Notes: generated by a model not told the origin, from the letters alone. Positions 11,571-23,849 are shown, numbered from the stretch's first letter. The stretch: 64,000 bases of DNA from Glossina fuscipes (GCF_014805625.2 NW_023998415.1:4520858-4584857), one strand, 5' to 3'. Translations and numbers: made by a program.

Positions 11571-11830
11571 CTTTTTTTTTTTAATAAAACCAACCATTCA
11601 GGATATGTATCCTATTCATGTAACGTGGCCGCACTCGGTAAGAAGTACAGAAGAGAAACGCATTGGAACAACAGCCTAGCGGATGTGTGCCCAATCGGTA
11701 GGTGTATTGCCTTTAACCACTGAGCACTCGCTATAGCTACGATCATAGCCAAATCTATTGCGTTAGTCACGAATACTGACTTGGTAGTCACGATTTTTAC
11801 CTTCTCGGCTACTCAAGTGGACGCAAATCG
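11571..11830 (-). mobile_element. tRNA-headed poly-A SINE, copy 1 (most complete)
   Basis: On the minus strand the head at about 11825 reads 'gagtagccgagaaggt' (box A-like) and, less well kept, 'tattcgtgactaacg' at the box B position. The body includes 'gctatagcgagtgctcagtg', 'aaaggc', 'ccgattgggc', 'gttacatgaat' and 'ggttggttttatt', and ends in an A run (T run at 11571-11582 on the plus strand). The same order occurs at 31.83 and 61.33 kb on the plus strand. The poly-A end and tRNA-like head indicate LINE-assisted retroposition. Confidence 0.8.
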
Positions 11831-11834
11831 ACTT

Positions 11835-13135
11835 TATGCATCCCACTGATCGAATATATATGCATTTTACTTTTAGGTGTGTAGTGGCCTTAGATAAGTT
11901 AAGAAACGGGTGAGTGTTTCTCGATGTTATAAATGTTTGTTTTAATTCGTTGCATCGACGGGGATCGCATAAACGTAATTGGAAATCGCTTGTCCGCAGT
12001 TGAACGGCAATTATGCATATTTCGTTTGACTAAATTAATTTATTTAAAGCAAAATTACACTTCTTCACACTATATATTTTATCTTACCTGGTTTAAATCA
12101 AAAAATGATAAGATTATAAATCATTTACAATCCACCATGCAATTAAAAAAATCTGCGAATATTTTTAATGAAATTTTTAATAATAAAACGCTGCAGTGTT
12201 TTAATATTTTTTTTGTTTTTCTTTTCTTTTTTTTTTTTTTTTTTTAATGTAAATATATATTATCAATCTAATTATACATTTAATAATGTATTATATATGT
12301 ATATGAATATATGGATGCTTGTATTTACTAAAGATGGATTTTATCGATGTAGAAATACACTTAGATGAAACTTATATGAAACTTATACATGATTAAATAA
12401 CATTTTATATAGAACGGCATTATATAATGTCCTACTCGCTATATTGGCTATATTTGTTAACAATGAGTGGATGGCGGGATCTTTGAAATATTTTATTACA
12501 TACATATAAAAACAAAAAGAATTTTCTTCTTTTCTTTTGCTCTCTTTTTTTATTTTTTTGCTTATCAATTGCAAAAAAAAAATTAACTCTCCTCAGTTAT
12601 GTATGAGTATAGTAGCAACATAGTTTTTTACACCCCGATCCACGAAAGATGATGATTCACGAATCTTGCGATTACTTTTGTAATGATTGCGAAAAGTCTC
12701 ATACCGATTATATGAATTATCGAAACTCTTGATCATTTAAACACGTTATTGAATCGGTTCAACAAATCAAGTTAAAAAGAACGCCTTGCTGATGTAGAAC
12801 GCGCACAAAGCTTCAATGTTTGAAACATAAAAACAAATAACTTTTAAATAATTAACATAAAGTTACTCCTAGACGTTAATCGTAACTTTGATATAAATAT
12901 GAAAATACGCCCGACTGAATGAAACGATCACTTTTCATTTTGTTTAATTAAGATGATGAACATTCAACTTGTAATCAAATTAAAGTTAGCTTAAGGTTAT
13001 TTATTTATTTTAAGATTAATATTTGAATTATGGTTTTTGTTCATCGTTTCGGTGTGATTTGAAAAAATTAACTTTCAGCCAGATGTGAACGTTCCAGGGA
13101 ACCTGTGGAAATTTGGAAGTTTACCAAATAGTTAA
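11835..13135. other. AT-rich non-coding stretch
   Basis: No gene is visible. It has a T-rich run near 12208-12245 and scattered A/T runs. The frames at 11933-12368 are AT-rich chance ORFs. Confidence 0.65.
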
Positions 13136-13136
13136 A

Positions 13137-13475
13137 GAAGGCCGATTATTAAATACCCTAAACCATTTCGCTTTACACTAATTAAAAACTAGTGAAGGCT
13201 CCGCACCACCTATAGTTATTCATATAGCGACTTTACAAAATAAGCCCGTCTATGGCAAGTGGTCAAAAGGACGATTTGATCCGAACCGTTTTCAATAGCG
13301 TTTGTCCCTCAGCTTAAATATGCCGGCGTACCCAATTTCATCAAGATACCTTAAACATTGCCGTCTGTAGGTTGAACCCAAGAAAACAAGATTGAGAGGC
13401 GGACAGATGGACGGAGGAGCTTAGCTCGATAAGGAAAGTGATTCTAACTCGGTCGGTACAATAAAAGATGAGTCC
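13137..13475 (-). repeat. Family A interspersed repeat, copy 3
   Basis: Reverse orientation. It begins with the complement of the family end ('ggccgattattaaataccct'), then 'tcatatagcgac', 'ttgatccgaaccgttttcaa', 'cccaatttcatcaagatacc', 'ggttgaacccaagaaaacaa', and the core 'gcggacagatggacgg'. 'ggtcggtacaataaaaga' is near the other end. Confidence 0.8.
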
Positions 13476-14237
13476 ATGTCATGTCCTTTTTGGGTATTGG
13501 ATGCATTCCTTGTACCTAAACTGTTATAGAATATGATCAGTTCTTTCTCTGTCGCATAACGACTATATCGTTGGGAAAAGTTCAAAATATCGTCTCATTC
13601 TATACAAATTTTCTACATTCCTTTTCTACGCCAAGGTATTATTGTGTTCACGATTTTTGTCGGGCTATATATTAAAAATGCAAAAATCCTTTTTATGTAA
13701 TAATTTATTCAAAATAAGCCGTGGTATGAAGAATGATCGTAAAGCTGATCCAATTTTTTCCATTTTCAATTGCGTCTTAGGCCAAAATATCGCAGTGTAA
13801 AAAATTTCATTAAAACATCTGCATGCTGAGCATACATATATATATATATATATATATATAGATCAAACAGTCAGAGGGACAGGCATTCTTGCATAGATAT
13901 TAGAAATGGTTTCGAATTATTTGATACAATAAAATTCTGATTTCTGCCAAGTTGTGCTTATACAGCCCAAGTAAATTTTCCATAAGTGATGTAAGATAGA
14001 AAAAGATTATTAAAAGTTATTACCTATAAAGAAGTATAATCGGTTGCGTATGTTGTAGACTCAAGCTATCTTGTTAGATCTGAAGATAAGTGTTAGCGAA
14101 TACAGCTGACTATTTGTAAGGTTGCGAAACCTATCTCAATATATTGCACAGGGAATGGAACAAATTATGCTATTCTTCGGCGATTGGTATGAGAATGAAA
14201 AATTTCTATAAATTCTAACAACGTATACATAAGGAAG

Positions 14238-14279
<42 letters not shown>

Positions 14280-14709
14280 GCATGCATTATTTTATTTTAT
14301 GTAAATTGCATGAGTGTGTATATACTTACATTTATCGTAACATAGATAAACATATTTCACATTTTAATTACTCTTTTTAATATCGATGTAATGTAAATAA
14401 ATCTATTGAACCTATACGTATTGACGTTTGAATAAATATTAATTAAAATAATATTTATAAGTGCTTTTGTGCGTTTATGTTTTAGTATATGCTTGCGATA
14501 TTTTTAGTTAATATAAAATAAAAAGCAAATTTTACAATTTTAATTGAAGTTTTAAACTTAACATCTAAGAAAAAATAAAAATAAAAAGAAAAATAAAAAG
14601 AAAAAAACAAGAAGAGCGTTGACAAAGATTATCACTATGTAATACATGAGTATCTATGCGCTGGAAAAGTACCTCAAATAGCTCAAAGGAAATCTGTAGT
14701 ATGTGTATG

Positions 14710-14742
<33 letters not shown>

Positions 14743-14873
14743 CTAGCTTTGTGTTTTCTGCTTTTATTTGGATTTTGTGCTTTATTTCATTCTTCAAATA
14801 TACAAACACATAACATTATTGCGCATTTCATACCCTTTTCTACTTGTATATATTTGTTTGTTTACGCGCCTTT

Positions 14874-14880
<7 letters not shown>

Positions 14881-14962
<82 letters not shown>

Positions 14963-14988
14963 TTTTTTTTTTTTTTTTTTTTTTTTTT
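14881..14988. repeat. (CT)n followed by a 70-bp T run
   Basis: A 38-bp CT run passes directly into T for 14918-14988 with a single A at 14961. Copy-length errors are likely in assembly here. Confidence 0.95.
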
Positions 14989-15667
14989 GCCTTTTTCTTT
15001 TAAATCATTGTTTTCTTTCTTTCATCTTTTCATCGTAGTTATTGCATATTAAATTTAACATTTAGTTTCTTGCATGTTAGTGAAATGTACATACACACAT
15101 ATGTTATTTTAGAAATATTTTTCATATGATAATACATACTATGCTCGTAATGTTTCTTATGTCTTTCCTTTATCTCCAATCAAAGATATATTTTTTTATT
15201 CTTTTATTCAATGCTTACCCGAAACATATGCAGGTAATACATACATACATATACATATACGTATACGTATATGTATAAAATATACTTACGTCTACAGGTA
15301 CTATTATAATATATTCACATATTTTTATTAATAAAAAATTTTACTCTTATCTTTCCGTAATTCATTTAATGCTATTTTGTGCTGCTTGTTTTTAAACAAA
15401 AAAAAAAAAAAACAAAGTTTTGAGTTCATTTACAAGAACATAAAAGAGATGGTAGTCGAAAAACACAGCAAACAAAAAAAAAAAATGAAAAATAAAATAA
15501 GATAATTACGTTTGTTTTCAGACAAAGTCGAAATGCTCACCAAATGAAGGCGTGTCATTCGAGGACGCAAAGAAGAAGAAGAAGAAGACAGAAAAAAAAA
15601 AGAAACATTGATGTTAAAAAACATTATTTATATATAAAATGTATATGTCAACTTATTATTGTTTGCA

Positions 15668-15672
<5 letters not shown>

Positions 15673-15719
<47 letters not shown>

Positions 15720-15729
15720 NNNNNNNNNN

Positions 15730-15775
<46 letters not shown>
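15673..15775. repeat. (GT)n microsatellite containing an assembly gap
   Basis: About 47 bp of GT, 10 N at 15720-15729, then about 46 bp of TG. The true array length is unknown. Confidence 0.95.
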
Positions 15776-15781
<6 letters not shown>

Positions 15782-16554
15782 GGTATAAGTGGTGCATATT
15801 TATGTACAAAATTTTAAATCTATATTTTCTATAACTTGGAAATGTTGACGCACAATTCGATCTGTAAATGGAAATGTGCCAACTTTAAGCCCTACATGTT
15901 TCAATTTGTGCAAATTTGAAAATTTGAAAAGCGATGAAAGTTTAAGCAACACTTTTGTTGTTTGTCACATTAGATAAATGAAAGATTTCTAATGCATAGA
16001 AATATGCATCGAAATATGCTGCGTATTTTATATATGATCCATAAGTGGGTAAACTTGTTTGTATTGTCGCTTCTTTCACACATCTCTTCGTTGCTATTGG
16101 TCGCGACATTGCTTTTTTCCACGGTAGATATAGTTTAGATAAAGTTTAAGTCAGATCGATATCTAATATATCTATGAATCATTCACGGGGTATTAGCGAT
16201 TGATTTCTAACTGTTTCATGTTATACAACCAAAAACCCATAGTAATAATTAATCATTTTTGAACTTAATAGTTTCTTTCTTTTTCACTTTCCGATGATGA
16301 TGTCAAATTTATCTAAAAACCTAGAATAGGATTTTTTAGTGATCCGCAGAAAAATACTTACGGTTCGCTCATCACTTCATCGCATAAATTTATATAAATC
16401 AGTCATCATCATCATCATCATCTGCTTGTAGAAGTATAAAATTTACACATACTACATTCCAAAGTCTTTGCGCCTTAGGGTATCTGTGGAAAACAATATT
16501 GTCGAAGATGTATAAGGGACATAAGACTGACTTGACTCACTTTTGTAAAGGGGG

Positions 16555-16885
16555 ATTTTTTTATACTCCACATTACTTGCGATATAAAGGTATACTAAGT
16601 TTGTGCGAATGTAAACACCACATTAAGGACATGAGATGAACGCATCTATTATTATACCGATCGATTGAAAATTATTTTCTGTCCATCTGTTGGCTTGTTT
16701 TCTTGTATTCAATCGAAAGACTGCAATTTTGAAAATATTTTAATGAAATTCGGTACACAGACGTGTTTTGGTCCAAATATGACAGCTAGTGAAAATAGTA
16801 GGGATCACAGCCCATATAATGCCTAATTTTGAAAAGTTCTTTGTGAAAAGACAACTCCCCGCTATAGGATTTTTACTTGTTAAAA
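16555..16885 (+). repeat. Family A interspersed repeat, copy 4
   Basis: It starts 'tttatactccacattacttg', then 'ctaagtttgtgcgaatgtaa', 'ttataccgatcgattga', the 'ctgtccatctgt' core, 'ttttaatgaaattcggtac', 'cagacgtgttttggtcc' and 'aatgcctaattttgaaaag'. This is one of the best copies for the family's left half. The far right end is unclear. Confidence 0.8.
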
Positions 16886-16889
16886 CTGC

Positions 16890-17440
16890 AATTTCTTTCA
16901 TTCAATTGTATATTTCTTGTGTGCTTTTATGTGTAGAAATATCCAATACATTTACAGTGTTGTCATGCAGCGGCTGCACGATTCCTGCATACATCTAGAA
17001 ATTATTAATAACTTTTAAAACAAGTTAGCAACTCAGTTGTGTGGGCTAATTGTTTGCTCACTAGAGAATCGGTTTCTCTATGCTGCGTGTGAGTTAGCGT
17101 GCGATCAAAGCCCAAGTCAATGCTGAGAGTCGACCAATATTTCGAACATTTGTATACGAACATTTTTTAGGCTATTGCCGATATCGCACAAGTAATTTTG
17201 TATAGAGTCATTGCGCGTCAATGCTTTGAAAACCATGGTTCACGTTTGAACGATCTTTTGTTCAGAATATCACTCCAAGGTCTAAGCTGCAAAATAAACC
17301 ATAATTTACTCTGAATTTAGCCCGAGAGATAACTTTTAAGACTACAATTTTGGAGCACTAACGCTATCAGTTTTATCAAAAACTCTAACGCACTTGCGAT
17401 TTGAACCCATGACCATTCTTTTTTTATGCCCATCACCAAA
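16890..17440. other. Non-coding stretch between repeats
   Basis: I see no gene or repeat that I can name. The 69-residue plus frame ending at 16998 is a chance ORF overlapping the family A copy. Confidence 0.6.
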
Positions 17441-17444
17441 GGAG

Positions 17445-18095
17445 GAAAGGTATGTTTGTTTTGTCGAAACGTTTGCAGCATCCGGAAGGAAGCTCAGAGA
17501 CCCCACACAGTCTCTATATATTCTTGATCAGCATCAAATTCTACACCGATTTGAGTATATCCGTCTGTACGTCTGTCCGTCTGTGTAAGGTCTGCTGTAA
17601 ACATCCTTCTGGCGGCAAAAAAAAAGCAATTGACTTCAAATTTGGTAGAAGCATTATAAGTTCTTGTTGGTATTGAAGCGGGAAAAAATTGACCACGCCT
17701 ACTCAATATTATAGTGTATCAAAATTTAATTTTTTTTCAATACGCTTACAGGGCGTAGCAATAAGCTTCAACGAGCCCATAAAGCATGTAAATTCTTGGC
17801 TAGTTTCAAACTTGGAATGCACATAAACATGTTCGTCTGTTCACTTGTTCTGTCTGTCTGTCTCTGCAGGATATTTTAGTATTTTTATTAAACATCCTTC
17901 CGTTACCGAAAATGGAGATGGCCTATGAACTGGCAAAGGAATTTGTAAGAGATCTAAACTTTTCAAAGGACGCTCCTACAGTGCCCGCGCGTCTATGCGT
18001 GAAAAGTTTCATATAAAGTTATTTTACTTAATTTGTCTCTTTTAGGATAAGAGTAATGGGTATAAAAGATTCGGTGACGACCGAATATAGTTTCC
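17445..18095 (+). repeat. Family B repeat with widespread dipteran motif, fullest copy
   Basis: It holds 'gagaccccacacagtctcta', 'tatattcttgatcagcatca', and 'ccgtctgtacgtctgtccgt', an order I know from interspersed repeats of many higher flies. 'ggcaaaaaaaaagcaatt' and 'gacttcaaatttgg' follow, then 'aaaaaattgaccacgcc', a second GTCTGTCTGTC tract near 17850-17863, and 'gggtataaaagattcggtg'. The end has a short inverted repeat, 'attcggt' and 'accgaat', around 18068-18085. Related pieces run in the opposite direction at 40.0 and 41.8 kb. The minus frame at 17494-17706 is a chance ORF through the repeat. Confidence 0.75.
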
Positions 18096-18099
18096 TTAG

Positions 18100-18420
18100 T
18101 TGTTTTATATATTAACACTAGATTACCAGAACGAGTCAATTTGACTCATTTACGATTTTATTGCTGTATATTTGGAAAAATTAAAAAAAAATAAATTTTT
18201 TTCAAAACATTTATTGATTATTTTAATAAAATTAAGAAATGTATTCAAGTACACAATTTCTTTCCCTCTTGCTCTTTGTGTAGCCTTAAAATTAATAATA
18301 TTTAATTTCTATTTATATATGCATCGTTCATTGATTATTACATTATTTCTTTGAGGAAGTGAATTGCGCAAATGAATTAAATTTACTTATCACACATTTA
18401 CTTAAAGCACAAAAGAAAAA

Positions 18421-18456
<36 letters not shown>

Positions 18457-20100
18457 AAAAAAAATAAAAATATTATATTATGAAGCGCTTCACTCAAAGC
18501 GATACATATAATTGCTTGTTTGTCCTTTTTCTTATGTTTCTCATAGGAGAGAGACTTAAGAGAGAGTAAACATGGATTCGAAAATATTTTACGTTCAACA
18601 TTTACGCAAAGTAAGTCTAAACTTTGTTTAGATGCGTTTAGCTTACGCTACAAAGCGTATTAATTTTATGGCCACAAATCTCTTATCGGACTTTCTTTTT
18701 AACGAATCCTTGTTATATGATAATGCTCAATGTCTGCCCGATCTGTCACATAAATGACAACACTGTTGACTGTCTTATAGGATATTTCGATAGTGTCAAT
18801 ACGATACGTGTCAAAACATCATAATATTTCGACTATAAGTTCATGGTACGTTTTTGGTCGCATTAGACGCTTTTCGCCGGTTGCTGTACACCCGACTGAC
18901 AGCCGATTTGACGCTGGAGTGTAGTGATGAACATATTTATCATTTATTGTCGTATACTGTGTGAAAACACGCGTTGAGTCATCAGCAGATTGTTATCGAA
19001 AGTAAGCACCACGCGGCACTCATTCCGCATAGAACTTTTTCATGGACGTATGTTCATTTAAAATATGCTAGTAAATATACTATCCTCCTGATATCGTTAA
19101 GGTGTCATCTAAGGCACGCAAACTCAGTTTTCGACCTTCACACATGATTTTTGTTCACATTCATGCACATATTTCCTAGAACTATTGCCGGATTCTGGCG
19201 ACCAGAGTGTTTAGCATCAACGGTATCAATGCGACTGGCATTTAAAATTAGCAAATCGCTTTGAAATTTATTTATTCAAAATGCAAGAGTCGCCGTAGCA
19301 TGAAAGCAAATTTTACTCAGTAAATGAAATTCAGAACTTTCTTCGATTATTCGGAAAATAACAGAAGTGAACTTGTAAACTTATTGATCGCAATCTCATG
19401 AAATTTTGACACGTATTGTTCGAAGGTTGATATTATCCCGAAATTGTGTGGTTGTGTGAATTGTGATGCCATGCATGCATTAAATCGGCAGTATATTGAG
19501 TGATGTATTAATTAATCGCCTCAACCTATATACCATATCAAGCATGTATTCATTCATTGATTGTGTAAATGTATGCAAGCCGATGTATGCCGATAAAATG
19601 TGTAAATATATATATGCCACAATAGGATTTCAAAGCTTGAGCTTCTTCGTTTTTCTATTTAATTTCATTGGTTATTTGGTTGTTTCATTGTTTTGTTGTT
19701 AACATGAAAATAAATGATGGACAGGCTTAATAAACAGAATACACAGAAATATATGTAGGAAGATGGATAGATGGATGTATTTGCATTAATATCTGTAAAT
19801 TTATTCATCGGACTCTCTTTGAGTTTTTCATAGGTGGGCATTTAACATACGTCAACTGCAAGCCTTTCCTTTTTTTTTTCTTTTTAATTTAATTTTATCT
19901 TAAGTTGGATTATTAACAAAAAAATTATGAATTATATAAATTTATTTTATTTTCAAAATTATCTTTAGGTGAGAATGATAGCTACGTTGTACGTATTTAT
20001 GTTTATTTAATTTTTATTTTTTTACTTACTTGATTATAAATTTTTGTTTTTAAACTAATTTTTAACCAGCTTTCTTAGTTACGCTTGGGAAGGCCGTATT
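18100..20100. other. Non-coding stretch with (GAAA)n
   Basis: No gene is visible. A (GAAA)n tract lies at 18418-18460. A near-palindromic 'gagtcaatttgactc' is at about 18133-18147. The rest is AT-rich with several short T runs. Confidence 0.65.
18418..18460. repeat. (GAAA)n microsatellite
   Basis: About ten GAAA units ending in an A run. Confidence 0.95.
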
Positions 20101-20106
20101 TACACA

Positions 20107-20639
20107 TCATCTCAGACAAATCAATTTGCTTTCGTTATTATTAATGTATGAACAATAACTGCGTGGAAAATGTAGCCGCTGCTGTGTTTGCCGCCCCCAA
20201 TCCACTTTGCAGAAACAATAGCAGCCGCAACAATAACGCCGGCCATTAACATTATTTGATGTTAGCTGATATGAATGATGGCATCCCATTCCATGTCGAT
20301 GATTTAAACAGTGGCAGTGTACGTTGTTGCGATTCAGATCGGTATTGATGATTGTGGTGGCGGTCGTTTCGGCGGTAGTGGTTGCAGTAATAACATGAGC
20401 TACGGTAGTGCTGATAATATAGGTGGTAGGTGGTAATTTTATAGGCAAATGTTGCGTTTGCTTTGTTATACGTTTGGTGTTGTTCGTTGCGGTCGAGCTT
20501 GTTGTTGTATTTAGTGCGGCGTCTAATGCACCCGTTGCATGTTGATTATAACAAAATATTAAACATATCAGCAGCATAATTGTTAACCAATTGTAGTGAC
20601 AACCGGAACTTCCCGTTTGCATTGCCTCCGGATGTTCAC
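20107..20639 (-). CDS. Candidate first coding exon of a secreted or membrane protein
   Basis: I do not recognise the gene. On the minus strand 'gggccattatttcag' is a plausible splice acceptor placing the exon start at 20639. A short leader follows and an ATG lies at 20622-20620. I prefer this ATG because the upstream one at 20667 lies in the presumed intron. The protein opens 'MQTGSSGCHYN' and then a hydrophobic stretch 'WLTIMLLICLIFCYN', a typical signal peptide with likely cleavage near 'HATGA'. It continues into a Thr/Asn-rich region with potential N-glycosylation sites (NTT, NNT) and a Cys/His-rich tail. The open frame ends at a stop at 20109-20107, 171 residues after the ATG, but the true exon end may be earlier. 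I could not place a convincing splice donor. 'cgtataac' (after residues NTK) is one weak option. The protein could instead be complete and short. The acceptor-leader-signal-peptide arrangement is seen; function is unknown. Confidence 0.5.
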
Positions 20640-20660
20640 CTGAAATAATGGCCCGAACTA
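20640..20660 (-). other. Possible 3' splice acceptor
   Basis: On the minus strand the sequence 'gggccattatttcag' precedes 'gtgaacatccgg'. The AG lies at 20641-20640. The pyrimidine tract is weak, so this rests mostly on the coding-like sequence that follows. Confidence 0.4.
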
Positions 20661-20669
20661 ATTTCAACA

Positions 20670-22370
20670 GTTTTGTGATTGTTCCTAATTGTAAAAATGA
20701 ACATTTACATATTCATTTAAATTCAAAGGCATACGAATATATAAAATTTCGAAATTCCAAAATTTCATAAAATGTACCCTCCATTTTACCCATTAAACCC
20801 CATAAATTATTGCTAAGTGTGCATATTGTACGTGTTTCCGAAATATGTGCTTTCATATTTGCATTGCATGAAAATATTCCCGTACATATCTATACTTACA
20901 TACAAATAAAATTAAACTTAAGAAGATTGCGTGAGAAGGGGGGAGGGGGAATTGCGAGCTTCACGTGTGACGACTTGGGATCATCATATATGTAGTGTCG
21001 GGCATTTTTGTACGTCACATCGATGGACTCAATCAATCAATAAGCCAATGTTGATCTAAAACGCGCAATTTGGCAAGTCTTCGTCGTCTTTTAAATACGT
21101 GCCTTTCCCTCCCACATTCGCAACGTGGACCATTTACATCAAAGAACACATGTTAGAAATTTAACATGAACGGCTTGCCGATTAATGCTGCAAAGGTCTC
21201 TGTTCCTTTAAATATGCTGCATATAAGACAAACGCCACAAACTCGAAGACACGCTTGGAGAAAAAGTGATTGGCCAAAGCTAGGAAAGCAGAGCCAAAGT
21301 TCAACATTACTTTCATGGTGACGGAGGGTGAAACAACGCAAAAAGAGAATGGTGAAGTCAGGCACACCGGTTATAGCAGCGCATAATTACTTGTCATACG
21401 TGGACGGATTTAGAAGATTGTTTTATCAGACTATGCATAAAACGTTGGCCATTCATTTCGATATTTATTTTTGCAGCGATGCAATAAACACTTTGACACT
21501 TAATAGGCTACAGCTTGGATTTTATACGTCTGATTGCCGTACAAGTGAGATAAAGAGGATGTATCATGTACCCCGGTCGCCAATAGCCGTCTAGCCGTCT
21601 AAATCTATTTAGTAGTCTTAACAACATTTCCTAGTTTTTCTCTCTTACAAAAATGACTGAAACATATTTCACCTGTGCTGATATTCACAGCTTATTAAGT
21701 TTCCATATAACATTTTATGTTCGAAAAAAAAAAAAAAATTGTTAATTGCGTAGCGTTTCGTTATGTCTATTACCCGGGGCATACTCTCTGCTCGTAAGTT
21801 TACCGATATCATAGTTGTGGTAATAGTTGATATCTCCTTAGAAGAAGAAGAACTCATATTGAATGCGACATAATTAAGGGATATAATCGTTGAATTGACT
21901 GTCAGGTTTAACCTATCACTTACATCTAAGTGGCATTATCGATGATTTGTTTTAAAATGTTGATGCTATTGTTGATCTGGAGTTGAGAATATAGTCTTCA
22001 AAAAGAGTAAAGTTTCTTGCAATCCATGCCGAGTGAGCAAATGCGGTTATATGTGGCTACAAATTGTTTGCACATTCAACCACGACAAAATTTTCATTGT
22101 TTTTGTAACGTAGCGTTTTCCCACGTGCCTGACGTGCGAGTCAGCTTAGACGCACGTTATTTGAAACTTTTTATTACGGAGGATGTCGTACCTTTTTCTT
22201 TGCCTGCGTCGCCGCTTGAAATACCCTCTTCGTTTTACTTAATCTCGATTTTATTCGGGTAATACAAAACGGTTATTCTAATACTCGATAAGTCTCTGCA
22301 GTAGACCGTAGCGACTTTCTCTTAGAGTAAGGACGCCCTGTCGCGGTCTGCTAACATTTCTCTACAATTT
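20670..22370. other. Stretch without a supported gene
   Basis: Upstream of the candidate exon on its strand, so it would be intron or 5' flank. Frames at 21153-21367 (minus) and 21328-21594 (plus) lack motifs that I recognise. Sequence from about 21000 to 21550 is of balanced composition and has fewer simple repeats than its surroundings. An A run is at 21724-21738. Confidence 0.5.
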
Positions 22371-22376
22371 CTTACA

Positions 22377-22546
22377 GTGAATGCAGGGGATAAACTAGGG
22401 GCAAGCATCATCGTCGGAACAGTATTTCCTAGCTAAGTGCGGCCGACGGTGAGTGCAGGGGAAAACCTAGTGGAAAAATTCTGTATCTAAGTGTGGTCGA
22501 GTGCGAGTGTAGGGGATAACCAGGACAAGCATCATTGTCAGCACAG
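22377..22546 (+). repeat. Three-unit degenerate tandem array
   Basis: Three diverged units start at about 22377 (72 bp), 22449 (54 bp) and 22503 (44 bp). Each begins with 'gtgaatgcagggg', 'gtgagtgcagggg' or 'gagtgtagggg'. The first and third share 'caagcatcat.gtc', and the first and second share 'ctaagtg.ggcc/gtcg'. It lies in a locally GC-rich patch (about 22280-22710). Confidence 0.7.
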
Positions 22547-22549
22547 AAA

Positions 22550-23255
22550 AAAAAATCCCTGATCCTAATATCCTAAGATATCGTAAGCTCAAGAGCAAGG
22601 CTAGACGATCCCTCTTTAAGGTTGGCTAGAACTTTACCGCTGTATGGGCGAAGGTCGTCTCCCTGCCGCTATTCATACTATGCCAGCCAGGGTTCCTGGC
22701 TGACGCATAAGTTAGTAATAATACGCGGACATATTAGCGAGTAATATTTTATCCCGAGTGGGTAAAAGTAACTTAGATATCTACTAATATTTGTATATTC
22801 TTACTATGTAAGAATGAACATTTTTGTTCAATATTCTTCAATGATAACTTTTCGCATTAATTAAGTCATTTTAGAAACTATCCATCTACCATTCCCATAG
22901 GGATTGCTTTTTCATTGATTCGGCAACCATGTCGACAAAAGATATCGTTTTGTCCCTTTGCATAAAGTAAGCGGCCGCCTGAGTATTGAAATAAGTGTTT
23001 TGTTATTATATTAATATATAAATGCAGACCATCTTCATCTAAACCGTGAAGATGGGGAAATGTTGATAAATAGTTTGAGTACATGGTTTAAGCATGTACT
23101 CATGTTTGCAGTGAGCAACCTATGTTTATGTGTATGTGGAATGTCATGCACAATTATGGTGGACGGATCAATTTAGCAAGTTATGTACAATGTACGTATA
23201 TTTACATAACATAAGTTTTATAACTAGGGGTAATATGTGAAATAACTATGAAACA

Positions 23256-23297
<42 letters not shown>

Positions 23298-23845
23298 TTT
23301 TCGCTTCATTCGTAAGGATAATAACTATGTAGATGTATTTATAAATAATAATAATATAATAATTGATTTATATGCTAATACTTGAAAATAAATCACATAA
23401 TGCATTTGGCAGTTAATTTGTGGGCGGTTAAAAAAGGGGTTGCCCGATTTTGCACGTCACACTTTTATCAATTTTCGAAACTCTCGTCAGTTGGCCTTTG
23501 CCTAATCGAACGGCTTTACGGCTTTATGTCCTTTCATTGTGCATCCCCTCCTGCAAACATAGTTCGTTTCGCTTTTTCTTCCTATTCATCTCGCATTCAT
23601 TTTATTTTAATTTTAGTTTAATTAAAGAAGCAACTAAGCCAATGTTGTTGTTGTCATAATATGCATTGATTATTTTAACTTTATAACATTGCGACCTCTC
23701 TGGTTCTATTTTTTTTTTTTTTTTTTTTTGCTTTTGCACTTTCCTTAAAACGTTCGTGAAAATGTTATTAGACATTATTTTGTTACTTTTTTTACCGAAT
23801 ATTACTTTGATGTTTTTCGCCCTTAAAATGTATCATTAAGGCACA
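22550..23845. other. Non-coding stretch with GC-rich patch and (AT)n
   Basis: No gene is visible. The GC-rich patch continues to about 22710 and includes a short hairpin, 'cagccagg' with 'cctggctg'. An (AT)n run follows at 23260-23294. A T run of about 20 lies near 23708-23729. Confidence 0.6.
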
Positions 23846-23849
23846 TTGT

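Larger units (their letters stand above)
13480..16550. other. Non-coding stretch rich in simple repeats
   Basis: No gene is visible. Contents: (TA)n at 13836-13860; a T run of 32 at 14242-14273; (GT)n at 14711-14740; (CT)n at 14881-14918 passing into about 70 T with one A (14918-14988); a (GT)n array with a gap at 15673-15775; and (ATC)n at 16402-16422. The Ser/Leu- and Phe-rich frames here are translations of these runs. Confidence 0.75.

Noticed and set aside
14656..15052. Three overlapping plus-strand frames with Ser/Leu and Phe runs
   Set aside because: They are frames through (GT)n, (CT)n and a T run of about 70.
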